Notes: generated by a model not told the origin, from the letters alone. A stretch of DNA of 64,000 nucleotides from Kineococcus xinjiangensis (GCF_002934625.1 NZ_PTJD01000011.1:89988-153987); one strand, 5' to 3'. Positions 7,713 through 16,003 are shown, counted from the first letter of the stretch. Program-made: numbers and translations.

Positions 7713-9526
7713 TAGCTGTACTGACCCCTGAGGTCGGTGGCGGACATCTCGAGCAGGGTGCCGGGCGCCGCCGGGGTGGTGTCGCGCAGCACGAAGGTCG
7801 ACGGCATCTCGGGATCGGGCTGGTAGGAGGTGTCGGCGGTCAGCTCGTCACCGACGGACAGCATCGACTCGAAGCCCGACTCCGTGACGCGGGTGGCTTC
7901 GGAGACGGAGCCGATGTAGAGGAGGTCGTTGGCGTCGTAGTCGTAGAGGGCATCCGTGGTGACGATGGTGTCGTTCTCCTCGTCCACGACGAGGATGCCC
8001 TCGGCGTCACCCAGGTTGCCCTGCCCGGCCTCGGCCGGGAGGGTCTGCACCTTGCCGCCGACACCGAAGGCCTCGGTGGACAGGTTGTTCTCGTCGATCT
8101 CGAGGCTGGTGTCGTTGCCGGCGTCGACGAAGACGACCGGGTAGAAGGCCTCGACCGCGGTGGCGTCGGCCGTCACGGTGAAGCGCAGGGAGCCATCGGT
8201 CGCGGGTGCGATGCCACCGACGGTCGAGCCGGGGGAACCGACCTGAACACCGTTGACGACGGTGATGTCCCCGGCCACCGTGCCCGGGTCGATCAGGCCG
8301 CTGGTGCCCTGCTCGGTGAAGGTGTAGTAGCCGTTCTCGTCACCGCCGAGCTTCTCCGCGTTCACCAGGGTGATGCGGTACTCGTCGCCCGTCTCGAGGC
8401 CGGCGACGGTGTAGACGCGGGTTCCACCCCGGGCGAGCGTCTCGGTGCTGTACGGATCAACGTAGAAGCTCTCGTGCTGGAAGTGATCCCCGTCGCCCTC
8501 GGCGGCCGCGACCGCGGCGCTGACGACCGTCGGGTCGACGACGGCCACGCCGCCGAAGACGAAGCCCGGAGCGGTGAGGGTGCCGGCGTTGGCCTTGAGC
8601 CACCCGGTGGTGACCGGTCCGAGGTCCGTCCCGGGGCGCGAGAGCAGCAGCGGGGCACCGGCGGCGCCGAGGAGGGGGCCGGCGATGAGCGCGTCGGCGA
8701 GGTCGTTGGCACCCAGGTTGCCGGTGCTGATGCCGCGGGCCAGGCCGATGGCATCGCCCTTGAAGACGCCCTCGGCGATCGCCCAGTCGGCGAAGGCGGC
8801 GGCGGTGCCGAAGCGGTCCTCGCCCTCGGCGCGGGCCTCCACGCCCAGCTCCATGGCGACCCCAGCGGAGACGGCGCCCCGCCCACCCAGCGCAACGACC
8901 TCGGCGGCCTCGAAGTACCCGGCGAGTGCGGCCGTCCCGGCCGGGGCCGAGTCCGGGCGGACCAGCAGGATCGGCGAGCCCGTCGCGGCGGCGACCGTGG
9001 AGGCCGTCAGCGCGTCGGCGATGCCGGTGAGCCCGTTGGCGACGAACACGTACGGAGCGGTCGAGCTCCTCGTGCGCGCGACGGCCGCGGCGGTGCCGAA
9101 GCGGTCGTCACCACTGATGCGGGCGACGTTGTAGGGCTCCTTGAGGGCGTCCTCGACCTTCTGGCTCACGACTGCCGGGCCGCCGACGATGGTGATGTTC
9201 CGGACACCCAGCTCCTTGAGCGCATCCAGGGTGGAGTCCGGGATGGTGTCCCGCTCGGTGAGCAGGATGGGCTGGGCCAGCGAGGCCGCCGAGAGGGCGT
9301 CCACGTTGGAGAAGCCGTTGACGAGGACCACGGAGGTGGTGTCCTCGAAGGCGGCGGCGGCGAGGGCGGCCGTCTCGAAGCGGTCGTCCCCACCGATGCG
9401 GGTCTGCAGGTCGAAGCCTGCCGCCGCAGAGGCGGTGCCGGCGAAACCGGCAGAGGTCAGGCCGACGAGGGCCGCGACGCCGGCCCCGATGCCACGTCGG
9501 CGCAACCGGGAGGTTGCTGCGGTCAT
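7712..9526 (-). CDS. secreted cell-wall-binding repeat 2 family protein
   Basis: 604 residues from the ATG at 9526, chosen because GGAGGCGAAC precedes it directly. The open frame runs further upstream, but the residues before this point do not look like protein. The N-terminus is a classical signal peptide (basic start, hydrophobic core, cleavage near ASA-AAG). Three tandem cell-wall-binding type 2 repeats follow (about residues 35-125, 126-220, 221-330), each with a G-x-DRF-x-TA signature and a VxxVGG- or ALGG-type strand. The C-terminal ~260 residues form an acidic domain of unknown function rich in Asp and Thr, predicted beta. It is probably an abundant surface or S-layer-like protein attached to the wall through the repeats. 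Confidence 0.85.
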   Translation of the reverse strand: MTAATSRLRRRGIGAGVAALVGLTSAGFAGTASAAAGFDLQTRIGGDDRFETAALAAAAFEDTTSVVLVNGFSNVDALSAASLAQPILLTERDTIPDSTLDALKELGVRNITIVGGPAVVSQKVEDALKEPYNVARISGDDRFGTAAAVARTRSSTAPYVFVANGLTGIADALTASTVAAATGSPILLVRPDSAPAGTAALAGYFEAAEVVALGGRGAVSAGVAMELGVEARAEGEDRFGTAAAFADWAIAEGVFKGDAIGLARGISTGNLGANDLADALIAGPLLGAAGAPLLLSRPGTDLGPVTTGWLKANAGTLTAPGFVFGGVAVVDPTVVSAAVAAAEGDGDHFQHESFYVDPYSTETLARGGTRVYTVAGLETGDEYRITLVNAEKLGGDENGYYTFTEQGTSGLIDPGTVAGDITVVNGVQVGSPGSTVGGIAPATDGSLRFTVTADATAVEAFYPVVFVDAGNDTSLEIDENNLSTEAFGVGGKVQTLPAEAGQGNLGDAEGILVVDEENDTIVTTDALYDYDANDLLYIGSVSEATRVTESGFESMLSVGDELTADTSYQPDPEMPSTFVLRDTTPAAPGTLLEMSATDLRGQYS

Positions 9527-9651
9527 GTTCGCCTCCAAGGCAGTGAAGTGAGATCCCCCCTGAGGGGCCGGCTCTGCAGAGCCTGGTGCCGTCCGCTGCC
9601 CACCGTGGTGGACGCCCCCGGACGACGATCGAGAACCTAGTGGCCCGGGTT

Positions 9652-9699
9652 CGGGTTCGGGTTCCGGGTTCCCCTCCTGACACCCGGAACCCGAACCCG
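9652..9699. promoter_or_regulatory. perfect 17-bp hairpin in a divergent gene gap
   Basis: Arms 9652-9668 and 9683-9699 are exact reverse complements with a 14-nt loop, embedded in CGGGTT-type short repeats. The hairpin lies between the divergent starts of the cell-wall protein (9526) and the small Cys-rich ORF (9802), so it is not an ordinary terminator. It could lie in the leader of either transcript. No -10/-35 pair is clear. Confidence 0.45.
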
Positions 9700-9801
9700 C
9701 GACCCGCGACCCGGCGCCGATCCGGAGTGCGGCTCCGGGTTCCCCTCCGCGCCCCCGGCTGCGACGCTGCCTGCTGTGGACCGCGACCACGGCCCCGGGC
9801 G

Positions 9802-10071
9802 GTGACGGTGCTGGACGCACCGCCCGGCCGGGGCCCGGACGAGGTCGTCTGGCAGCGCAGCCACGGCGGCCGGCTCCTGCACGCCCTGCCGCACCCCGTG
9901 GCCGCGGGACCGCCCGCGTCCGGGCCCGCCCTGTGCGGAACCCCCGTCGCCGTCGACCTGCGCCACCGGCCCGAGGAGGAGCGGAACCGGCCCCGCTGCC
10001 GGCGCTGCGCCGCCGCGGTCGCCGCCCTGACCGGGGAACTGCCCGAGGCCGAGCCGGACATGCTGTTCTGA
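9802..10071 (+). CDS. small cysteine-containing protein, possible zinc-binding
   Basis: 89 residues from a GTG at 9802; an upstream extension would be Arg/Pro-rich shadow sequence. The N-terminal half has a short beta-like stretch (VVWQRSHGGRLLHAL). The second half holds ALCGTPV and, 20 or so residues later, PRCRRCAAAV, a CG...CxxC arrangement found in small actinobacterial zinc-binding hypothetical proteins. No function is known. It is divergent from the cell-wall protein and convergent with the SDR gene. Confidence 0.5.
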   Translation: MTVLDAPPGRGPDEVVWQRSHGGRLLHALPHPVAAGPPASGPALCGTPVAVDLRHRPEEERNRPRCRRCAAAVAALTGELPEAEPDMLF

Positions 10072-10108
10072 ACCGGCGCAGCCTGGTGGCCGGTTCGAGC
10101 GGCCCGGG

Positions 10109-10951
10109 TCAGGCGGCGTCCACGACCTCGCCGACCGGCGCCCAGGCGTCCAGCTCGTCGAGGCGGGCGGTGAGCGCCGCGCGCATCGCGGATGCGCCCG
10201 CCCGGCCGGTCGCCAGCCGCCGAGGGGGCCGGTCGGCGTCCACCGCCTCGAGGACGGCGGCGGCGACGTCCTCGGCGGAGTCGAACGCCGACGCGGGGAG
10301 CCGGCCGATCTCCTGCTGCACGTGGCGCACGGTCGGGTCGTAGTCGGCGATGGCCTCGGCGACGTCGAGGTTGGAGAGGAACGGGGTGGCCGTGAGCCCC
10401 GGTTCGACGAGCGTGACCCGGATCCCCAGCGGCGCGACCTCCTCGGCGAGCGCGTCGCTCAGCCCTTCCAGCGCGTGCTTCGTCGCCGCCAGCAGGCCGA
10501 CGCCGGGGTGGGCGCTCTGGCCGTAGCAGGAGGACCCCTGCAGGACGTGCCCGCTGCGCTGGGCGCGCAGGACCGGCAGGGTCGCCCGCAGCACGTTGAG
10601 GGCGCCGAAGAGGTTGGTGTCGAAGACGGCGCGGGCCTGCTCGTCGCTGGCCTCCTCGACCGCGCCGAACAGCCCGTACCCGGCGTTGTTGGCCACCACG
10701 TCGAGGCGGCCGAACTCCCGCAACCCGCGCTGGACCGCGGCGTCGACCTCCTCCGGGCGGCGCACGTCGACGGCCAGGGGCAGGACGTGGGGGTCGTGCT
10801 CGTCGGCGAGGCGGCGCAGCGGTTCGAGGGTGCGGGCCAGGGCCACCACGCGGTCGCCCCGCTCGGCGGCGGCCGCGGCGAGCGCGCGCCCGATGCCGGA
10901 GGAGGCGCCGGTGATCAGCCAGGTCAGGAGGGTGGTGCGGTTCGTCGTCAT
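10109..10951 (-). CDS. short-chain dehydrogenase/reductase (SDR)
   Basis: 280 residues from the ATG at 10951. The Rossmann dinucleotide motif TGASSGIG is at residues 13-20, the NNAGYG motif near residue 89, the catalytic Ser in QGSSCYG (about 138) and the catalytic helix region VGLLAATKHALEG (about 150). In classical SDRs the motif is YxxxK; here the Tyr position appears as Leu (LAATK) while Tyr occurs in SCYGQ, so the active site may be altered. It is transcribed away from a CGNR-type regulator across a gap containing an inverted repeat, a common regulator/target arrangement. The substrate is unknown. Confidence 0.8.
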   Translation of the reverse strand: MTTNRTTLLTWLITGASSGIGRALAAAAAERGDRVVALARTLEPLRRLADEHDPHVLPLAVDVRRPEEVDAAVQRGLREFGRLDVVANNAGYGLFGAVEEASDEQARAVFDTNLFGALNVLRATLPVLRAQRSGHVLQGSSCYGQSAHPGVGLLAATKHALEGLSDALAEEVAPLGIRVTLVEPGLTATPFLSNLDVAEAIADYDPTVRHVQQEIGRLPASAFDSAEDVAAAVLEAVDADRPPRRLATGRAGASAMRAALTARLDELDAWAPVGEVVDAA

Positions 10952-10963
10952 GGTGATGACCGT

Positions 10964-11021
10964 AGGGGTTACGGCAATAACAAGTCCAGCGGTTTGCCCG
11001 ATGTCGTTATTGGCTACCCCT
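10964..11021. promoter_or_regulatory. inverted-repeat operator between divergent SDR and CGNR genes
   Basis: AGGGGTTACGGCAATAAC (10964-10981) and GTTATTGGCTACCCCT (11006-11021) are near-perfect reverse complements about 24 nt apart. The segment is markedly AT-richer than its surroundings and fills most of the gap between the two start codons (10951 and 11054). It is a probable promoter region and binding site for the CGNR protein encoded to its right. Confidence 0.6.
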
Positions 11022-11053
11022 GTTAGACCGTCACCACCGCTAGGATCGGCGCC

Positions 11054-11653
11054 GTGGTGCAACCCCGATCGGACCTGCTCGCGGACTCCAGCGCCGCGGA
11101 CGTCGTGCTGCGCTTCGCCAACACCCACGCCGACGGCGCGGGCCGCGAGGAGCGCTTCGCCGACGCCGCCGGCGTCGCCCGGTGGCTCACCCAGAACGGC
11201 CGGGACGACGCGGCCGCACACGTCACGGCGGCCGACGCCGCCGCGGTGCGCGAACTGCGCGACGCCCTCGTCACCGTCCTGCTCGGGCACTCCCAGGACC
11301 CCGGCACGCCCGAGGAGGCGCTGCAGCGAGCGGAGCAGTTCCTGCGGCGCACCGCCCACCGCCACCCCCTCGTCGCCGAGGTCGACCGCTCGGGCGTGCG
11401 TCTGTCCCCCGCCGGCGACGGCGTCCCGGGCGTCCTCGCCGAGGTGCTCGCGGCGGTCGCCGCACTCGCGCTGGCCGGCGACTGGCCCCGGCTCAAGGCG
11501 TGCCGGAACGAGCCGTGCCACTTCGCCTTCTACGACCGCAGCCGCAACACCTCCGGCGCCTACTGCAGCACCGCGTGCCGGACCCGCTGCGCCATGCGCT
11601 CCTACCGCGGGCGCCAGCGCGACACGGCACCGGCGGACGTCCCCGAGGCGTAG
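11054..11653 (+). CDS. CGNR zinc-finger / ABATE-domain transcriptional regulator
   Basis: 199 residues from a GTG. An N-terminal ABATE-like helical domain (residues about 1-135, with the LRFANTHADG start) precedes a C-terminal zinc finger: ACRNEPCHFAFYDRSRN, then YCSTACRTRCAMRSYR. In most members the last part reads CGNR-x5-R-x-R; here it is CRTRCAMRSYR, so the name-giving CGNR is replaced while the four cysteines remain. Such proteins are presumed transcriptional regulators. It diverges from the SDR gene over an inverted repeat, suggesting autoregulation and control of the reductase. Confidence 0.82.
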   Translation: MVQPRSDLLADSSAADVVLRFANTHADGAGREERFADAAGVARWLTQNGRDDAAAHVTAADAAAVRELRDALVTVLLGHSQDPGTPEEALQRAEQFLRRTAHRHPLVAEVDRSGVRLSPAGDGVPGVLAEVLAAVAALALAGDWPRLKACRNEPCHFAFYDRSRNTSGAYCSTACRTRCAMRSYRGRQRDTAPADVPEA

Positions 11654-11815
11654 CCGGCCGCGTCGCGCGGGCCCACGGGAGGCCCCACCCGGACGGCACC
11701 TCCGGGTCCGCTCGGGGTCCGGTCAGGGTCCGTCCCCGATGCCGCGCCCCCTGCCGCCCGGCCACTGTGGAGGCAGCCGGTCAGCCCGACCGCCGCCACA
11801 CCGGAGGAGATCACC

Positions 11816-12067
11816 GTGAACGTCATCCACCAGAACTTCGAGCGCCAGGGACTCGTGCGGCCCCACGACGGGCGGCTCTTCGCCGGGGTGTGCGCGGGAG
11901 TGGCGCAGCGCTTCGGGATGGACCCGTGGGCGGTGCGCGCCCTCTTCGCCGTCAGCCTCGCCGTCCTCCCCGGCAGCCAGGTCATCGCCTACCCGGTCCT
12001 GTGGCTGCTGATGCCGGAGGAGCGCTCCACCTCCGTCCCCGCCGCGCCGCACCCGCCGAGCGCCTGA
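11816..12067 (+). CDS. PspC-domain membrane protein
   Basis: 83 residues from a GTG with a strong GGAGGAGA site 5 nt upstream. The family core is clear: LVRPHDGRLFAGVCAGVAQRFGMDPWAVRALFAV, a hydrophobic helix, then YPVLWLLMPEE. Single PspC domains are small stress-associated inner-membrane proteins; in PspC of the phage-shock response the domain senses envelope damage. No psp operon partner is nearby. It converges on the AI-2E-family gene. Confidence 0.88.
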   Translation: MNVIHQNFERQGLVRPHDGRLFAGVCAGVAQRFGMDPWAVRALFAVSLAVLPGSQVIAYPVLWLLMPEERSTSVPAAPHPPSA

Positions 12068-12107
12068 CGGCTCCGCCGGGTGGGGCCGGGTGGGGCCGGG
12101 ACCGGCC

Positions 12108-12194
12108 GACGGCGAGCCTGCGGGCAACGCCCGGCACGCGGCCCGGAGAGCGCGCCCCGTCGGCGCGTCGCCGGCAGCCCGCAGGCTCGCCGTC
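12108..12194. terminator. large-loop perfect inverted repeat at a convergent junction
   Basis: 17-nt arms at 12108-12124 and 12178-12194 are perfect reverse complements around 53 nt of GC-rich sequence that can itself fold. The right arm touches the stop codon of the minus-strand permease and the left arm follows the PspC gene. Likely a bidirectional terminator, organised like the one at 7565-7712. Confidence 0.5.
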
Positions 12195-13542
12195 AGCGCG
12201 CGTCCGGCAGCGGTGGCGGGTGCTCCCCCGGCGGCGCCAACGCCATCCGCGCGTGGCTGGTCTCTTTGATGTAGCGGTAGACCGTCGCCACCACGGCCGC
12301 CACCGGCACCGCCAGGAACGCCCCGGCGATCCCCAGCAGCGTGCCGCCCGCCGTCACCGCCAGGATCACCACCGCCGGGTGCAGGGAGACGATCTTGCCG
12401 ACGAGGTAGGGCTGGAAGACGTTGCTCTCCAGCTGCTGCACGATCAGCACGAGCGCGATCACCACCAGCATCCGCACCCAGCCGTGGGAGACGAGCGCCA
12501 CCAGCGCCGCCAGCGAGCCCGTGAGGATCGCCCCGATGAACGGCAGGAACCCGCCGAAGAAGACGAGGACCGCCAGCGGCAGCGCGAAGGGGATGTCCAG
12601 CACCGCCAGCCCCACCCCGATGAGGACGGCGTCGATGAACGCCACCAGCGCCTGGGAGCGGATGTAGCCGCCCAGCACGCCCCACGTCCGGCCCAGCAGC
12701 TCCGGCAGGTGCGCGCCCGCCCGGGTGCCCACCTGATCCGACAGCCACGGCCCGAACTTCGGCCCGTCCTTGAGGAACAGGAAGCACAGCACCAGCGCCA
12801 GGACCGCCGTGACGATGCCGCTGCCGACGCTGGACAGCCCGCCCAGCACGCCCAGGGCGACGTCCTGCACCACCGACTGCATCCGCGCCACCAGCACGTC
12901 CACCTGCCGGGAGAACTGCTCGGTGTCGACCGTGAACGGCACCCGGAACGGCAGGCTCTCCAGGAAGTCCTCCGGCGAGCGGTTCACGAACTGCTGGATC
13001 GTGCGCAGACCGCCGCTGACCTGGCCCGCCAGCTCCTGCACCTGCCCCGTGATGCGCGGCACGATGATCGCGACCAACCCGCCCAGCAGGCCCAGCATCC
13101 CGAGCATCGCCAGCGCCGCCGCGAGGGCGTCGGGCATCACCGTGCGCATCTGCCGCACCGGCGGCCACAGGATCGTCGCCAGCAGGACGGCAAGCACCGT
13201 GGGCAGGACCACCGTCCAGAGCTGGAGGACCACCCACGCCAGCAGCGCCACCCCCGCGGTGATCGCCAGCAGGCGCAGGCTCCACGTCGCCAGCCGCGTC
13301 ACGGCCCGGTCGAGCAGCCCCCGGCCCTCCGGCGTCCAGAGGCCCGGCACGACCACGGCCAGGGGGGCGCGCCCCGGGACGGCCGCCGGGGAGGCGCCGG
13401 CGGGTCCGGGCACCGGCGCGACACCCGGACCCGCGACACCCGGCTCTGCGACGGCCGGGTCCGCCGCGGCCCCGGGGAGGGACCCGGCCTCCACGGCCGC
13501 CACCGGCTGCCGCTGCCCGGCCTTGCGCTGCCGCCTCCGCAT
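12193..13542 (-). CDS. AI-2E family transporter (YdiK/PerM-like permease)
   Basis: 449 residues from the ATG at 13542, preceded by GGGGAGCGGATC. A Pro/Ala-rich cytoplasmic tail of about 75 residues leads into the family's arrangement of roughly eight transmembrane segments: two closely spaced pairs, a long central amphipathic region (about 180-240, QVQELAGQVSGG) and a C-terminal cluster with FGGFLPFIGAILTG and IVQQLESNVFQPYLVGK, which are hallmark segments. The family includes TqsA and Na+/H+ antiporters, so the substrate cannot be assigned. Confidence 0.88.
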   Translation of the reverse strand: MRRRQRKAGQRQPVAAVEAGSLPGAAADPAVAEPGVAGPGVAPVPGPAGASPAAVPGRAPLAVVVPGLWTPEGRGLLDRAVTRLATWSLRLLAITAGVALLAWVVLQLWTVVLPTVLAVLLATILWPPVRQMRTVMPDALAAALAMLGMLGLLGGLVAIIVPRITGQVQELAGQVSGGLRTIQQFVNRSPEDFLESLPFRVPFTVDTEQFSRQVDVLVARMQSVVQDVALGVLGGLSSVGSGIVTAVLALVLCFLFLKDGPKFGPWLSDQVGTRAGAHLPELLGRTWGVLGGYIRSQALVAFIDAVLIGVGLAVLDIPFALPLAVLVFFGGFLPFIGAILTGSLAALVALVSHGWVRMLVVIALVLIVQQLESNVFQPYLVGKIVSLHPAVVILAVTAGGTLLGIAGAFLAVPVAAVVATVYRYIKETSHARMALAPPGEHPPPLPDAR

Positions 13543-13620
13543 GATCCGCTCCCCGTGCTCCGTGTCCCGTGCTCCGTGGCCCGCGCCGGGCTGTCCGCCC
13601 GCCCGCCGATCGTCGCAGGA

Positions 13621-13676
13621 GGCGACGACCGGCGAGGGGGCGACCGGTGAGGGGGCGACCGGTGAGGGGGCGACTT
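13621..13676. repeat. 15-bp tandem repeat
   Basis: About three and a half copies of a 15-bp unit (GGGGGCGACCGGTGA, with one diverged copy) lie upstream of the divergent AI-2E and PAP2 genes. The unit length is a multiple of three, but no supported gene covers it. Confidence 0.7.
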
Positions 13677-13764
13677 CGGCACCACCGTGGAGCGCCTGCG
13701 CAGATCTTGCGGGCGGAACCGCGCTCGACGAGACCGCGGGCCGCTTCCGGGTGAGCATGGGGCG

Positions 13765-14637
13765 GTGCTCGCCGAGACCCCGATGCGCGCAGCAGCGCCC
13801 ACCGGCCCCCGCACCGCCGCGGGACTGGCCGCCGCCGCCACCGCCCTCCTCGCCTCGCTGGCCGTCCTGTACGCCGTGTGCGTGCTCACGCCGGTGGGGC
13901 AGCGCCACGAGGACGCCGTGCACAGCGCCGCCGGTGCGGGCGCGGAGGGCACCTGGCCCACCGGCGAGGTGCTGACCCTCCTCGGGCTGCTCTCCCCCGC
14001 CCACCTGCTCGCCGGCCTCGCGCTCGTCGCCGTCCCCGCCCTGCTGCGGCGGCGCCCGCTGCGGGCGGGGGTCGCCGCCGGGGTCGTGCTCGTCGCCGTC
14101 GCGCTCACGGAGCTGCTGAAGCTCGTGGTGCTGCCCCGCCCCGGCCTGGCGCCGGGCACGGGTGCCGCCCTGCACAACAGCCTGCCCAGCGGGCACGCCA
14201 GCGCGGCGGTGGCGCTCGTGCTGGCGCTGCTGCTCGTGGTCCCGGCCCGGTGGCGCCTCCCCGTCGGGGTGGTGGGCGGTGCGGCGGCGGCGGCCGTGGC
14301 GGGCGCCGTCGTCGACGCGGGGTGGCACCGCGTCAGCGACGTCCTGGCGTCGGTGCTGCTGGCGACGGCCGTCTGGTGCGCCGGCGGTGCCGTGCTGGCC
14401 CGGGCGGAGCGGTGGCCCCGGGCTCCGGAGGCGCGTGCGGTCGCGGCGGTGGCCGCCGTCCCGTCGCTGGCGTGCGCGGCGGCGCTGGTCGTCGTGTACG
14501 CCCTGCCGGTCGCGTCGCCGGCCACCGCGGCGATCGCGGCCCCCGCGGCGGCGGCCCTGGTCAGCGTGGTGACGGCCGCGGCACTGCGGGACGGCGACGC
14601 CCCCGGCAGCGGTGCGGCCCGGGGCGCGGCAGGATGA
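13765..14637 (+). CDS. PAP2-family membrane phosphatase
   Basis: 290 residues from the GTG at 13765 (an ATG at 13783 is an equally plausible start). Multi-pass membrane protein with the three acid-phosphatase motifs: KLVVLPRP, NSLPSGHAS and GWHRVSD; the catalytic His residues are in PSGH and in GWHRVSD. PAP2 enzymes dephosphorylate lipid phosphates such as phosphatidic acid or undecaprenyl pyrophosphate on the outer membrane face. A further hydrophobic tail of two or three segments follows the catalytic domain. The stop overlaps the next start (ATGA), so it is coupled to the proteasome-activator gene. Confidence 0.85.
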   Translation: MLAETPMRAAAPTGPRTAAGLAAAATALLASLAVLYAVCVLTPVGQRHEDAVHSAAGAGAEGTWPTGEVLTLLGLLSPAHLLAGLALVAVPALLRRRPLRAGVAAGVVLVAVALTELLKLVVLPRPGLAPGTGAALHNSLPSGHASAAVALVLALLLVVPARWRLPVGVVGGAAAAAVAGAVVDAGWHRVSDVLASVLLATAVWCAGGAVLARAERWPRAPEARAVAAVAAVPSLACAAALVVVYALPVASPATAAIAAPAAAALVSVVTAAALRDGDAPGSGAARGAAG

Positions 14638-15236
14638 CCGGCGTGTCCGACGAAGCGCAGCAGACCCCCGACGCCGTCCAGCCCGCCGCTGTCGAGCCGC
14701 GCCCCGGGGCCGGCGACGACGACCAGCGCGTCGTGGTCGTCACCCCGCAGGGCATCGGCATCTCCGAGGCCCCCGGCGAGGGCGGGGCCGGGCCGGCGGA
14801 GATGGTGCCCTCCCCCACGAAGGTCATGCGGATCGGCAGCATGGTCAAGCAGTTGCTGGAGGAGGTGCGGGCGGCGCCCCTGGACGAGGCCGGCCGCGCC
14901 CGCCTCGCGCAGATCCACGAGCAGTCGCTGCGGGAGCTGGAGGAGGGGCTGGCCCCCGACCTCGTGGAGGAGCTGCAGCGCATCGCCCTGCCCTTCGGGG
15001 AGGACACCCCGACGGAGAGCGAGCTGCGCGTGGCGCAGGCCCAGCTCGTCGGCTGGCTGGAGGGGCTGTTCCACGGCATCCAGACCGCGGTGTTCGCGCA
15101 GCAGATGGCCGCGCAGGCCCAGCTGGCGGAGATGCGGCGGATGCTGCCGGGCGCGCAGGGCGGGCCCCAGCAGCCGGGGGTCCCGCTCGAGGCGATGCCG
15201 CGCAAGCAGCAGGGCGGCACCGGCCAGTACCTGTGA
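14634..15236 (+). CDS. bpa: bacterial proteasome activator Bpa/PafE (DUF2587)
   Basis: 200 residues from the ATG overlapping the PAP2 stop (a GTG nine nt downstream is an alternative). An acidic disordered N-terminus (about 1-50) precedes the helical core SPTKVMRIGSMVKQLLEEVR...LEEGLAPDLVEELQRIALPF...AQLVGWLEGLFHGIQTAVFAQQMAAQ, and the chain ends in GQYL, the C-terminal motif by which this ATP-independent ring activator docks on the 20S proteasome. In mycobacteria it promotes degradation of unfolded proteins and the heat-shock repressor HspR. The organism therefore very probably encodes a 20S proteasome elsewhere. Confidence 0.93.
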   Translation: MTGVSDEAQQTPDAVQPAAVEPRPGAGDDDQRVVVVTPQGIGISEAPGEGGAGPAEMVPSPTKVMRIGSMVKQLLEEVRAAPLDEAGRARLAQIHEQSLRELEEGLAPDLVEELQRIALPFGEDTPTESELRVAQAQLVGWLEGLFHGIQTAVFAQQMAAQAQLAEMRRMLPGAQGGPQQPGVPLEAMPRKQQGGTGQYL

Positions 15237-15258
15237 CCGGGCAGCCGGGGCGGCCGGC

Positions 15259-15690
15259 GTGACGCCGCTGCGCTGGGCGTTCTGGCGCAGGCCGCCCGAC
15301 CCGCTCGGGGAGGGCGTGTGGGCCCGCGCCGCGCACACGGTGGACCGGGCGGTGCGCCGCTACGAGCAGATGGTGGACGGGTGCCCGGCCGGGCCGGTGC
15401 GCGCGGAGCTGGAGGTGTTCCTGCCGCGCATGGACGCGGTGGCGCGGCGCGCGCACGCGGTGTGCGTGCGGGCACAGGCGCAGGCCCCCTCGACGCAGCT
15501 CACCGTGCCGGGCGGCGCGCACGGGGAGCTGCACCGCCGGCTGACACGGACCGCGACGGCGTGTGCGCAGGCCGCGGAGGCCGCGGCGATGGCGCGGGTG
15601 GGGGCGGACGACGGGACCGCGGCCGTCGAGGAGCGGGTGGCGGCGGTGGGCCGGGCCGTGGAGCGGGCGGAGCAGCTCGTCGGGGACTGA
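15259..15690 (+). CDS. helical hypothetical protein downstream of bpa
   Basis: 143 residues from a GTG, 22 nt after bpa on the same strand. It begins LRWAFWRRP and continues as an amphipathic, alanine-rich, mostly helical chain (AVRRYEQMVDG, FLPRMDAVARRAH, TRTATACAQAAEAAAMA). There is no signal peptide, membrane segment or enzymatic motif. Its position suggests co-transcription with bpa; no function can be assigned. Confidence 0.65.
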   Translation: MTPLRWAFWRRPPDPLGEGVWARAAHTVDRAVRRYEQMVDGCPAGPVRAELEVFLPRMDAVARRAHAVCVRAQAQAPSTQLTVPGGAHGELHRRLTRTATACAQAAEAAAMARVGADDGTAAVEERVAAVGRAVERAEQLVGD

Positions 15691-15710
15691 GCGGGCGGAG
15701 CGCGGTCGTC

Positions 15711-15835
15711 GGGGACGTTCGGCTGCGCGACACCGGCGCGTCGCCCGCGCAACGTCCCCGCCACGGCTGGCTCGCGCTGTGGCGGGGACGTTCGGCTGCG
15801 CGACACCGGCGCGTCGCCCGCGCAACGTCCCCGCC
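15711..15835. repeat. two identical 52-bp hairpin units in direct repeat
   Basis: The 52-nt segment at 15711-15762 recurs without change at 15784-15835. Each unit begins GGGGACGTT and ends AACGTCCCCGCC, so each folds as an imperfect hairpin. They occupy most of the 313-nt space between the helical hypothetical gene and the protease gene (15691-16003); the rest of that space holds no supported gene. Confidence 0.85.
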
Positions 15836-16003
15836 GCACCGGTGCCCGCCCGGCCCGGCTGAGCCGAACGGGTGACGAGAGGGTGACGCACCGTGTGGCG
15901 TGTGTCACGTGACGTGTGTCAGTGCGGGGTGCCAGGGTGTGTCCATCGGCGACGCCGGCACGACGGGTGCGGCGCGGCGCGAGGACGACCACGGGGGGAC
16001 CGC

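Noticed and set aside
9641..9710. CGGGTT-rich repeats as a possible CRISPR-like or telomere-like array
   Set aside because: Units are short, irregular and explained by the 17-bp inverted repeat; no spacers of even length.
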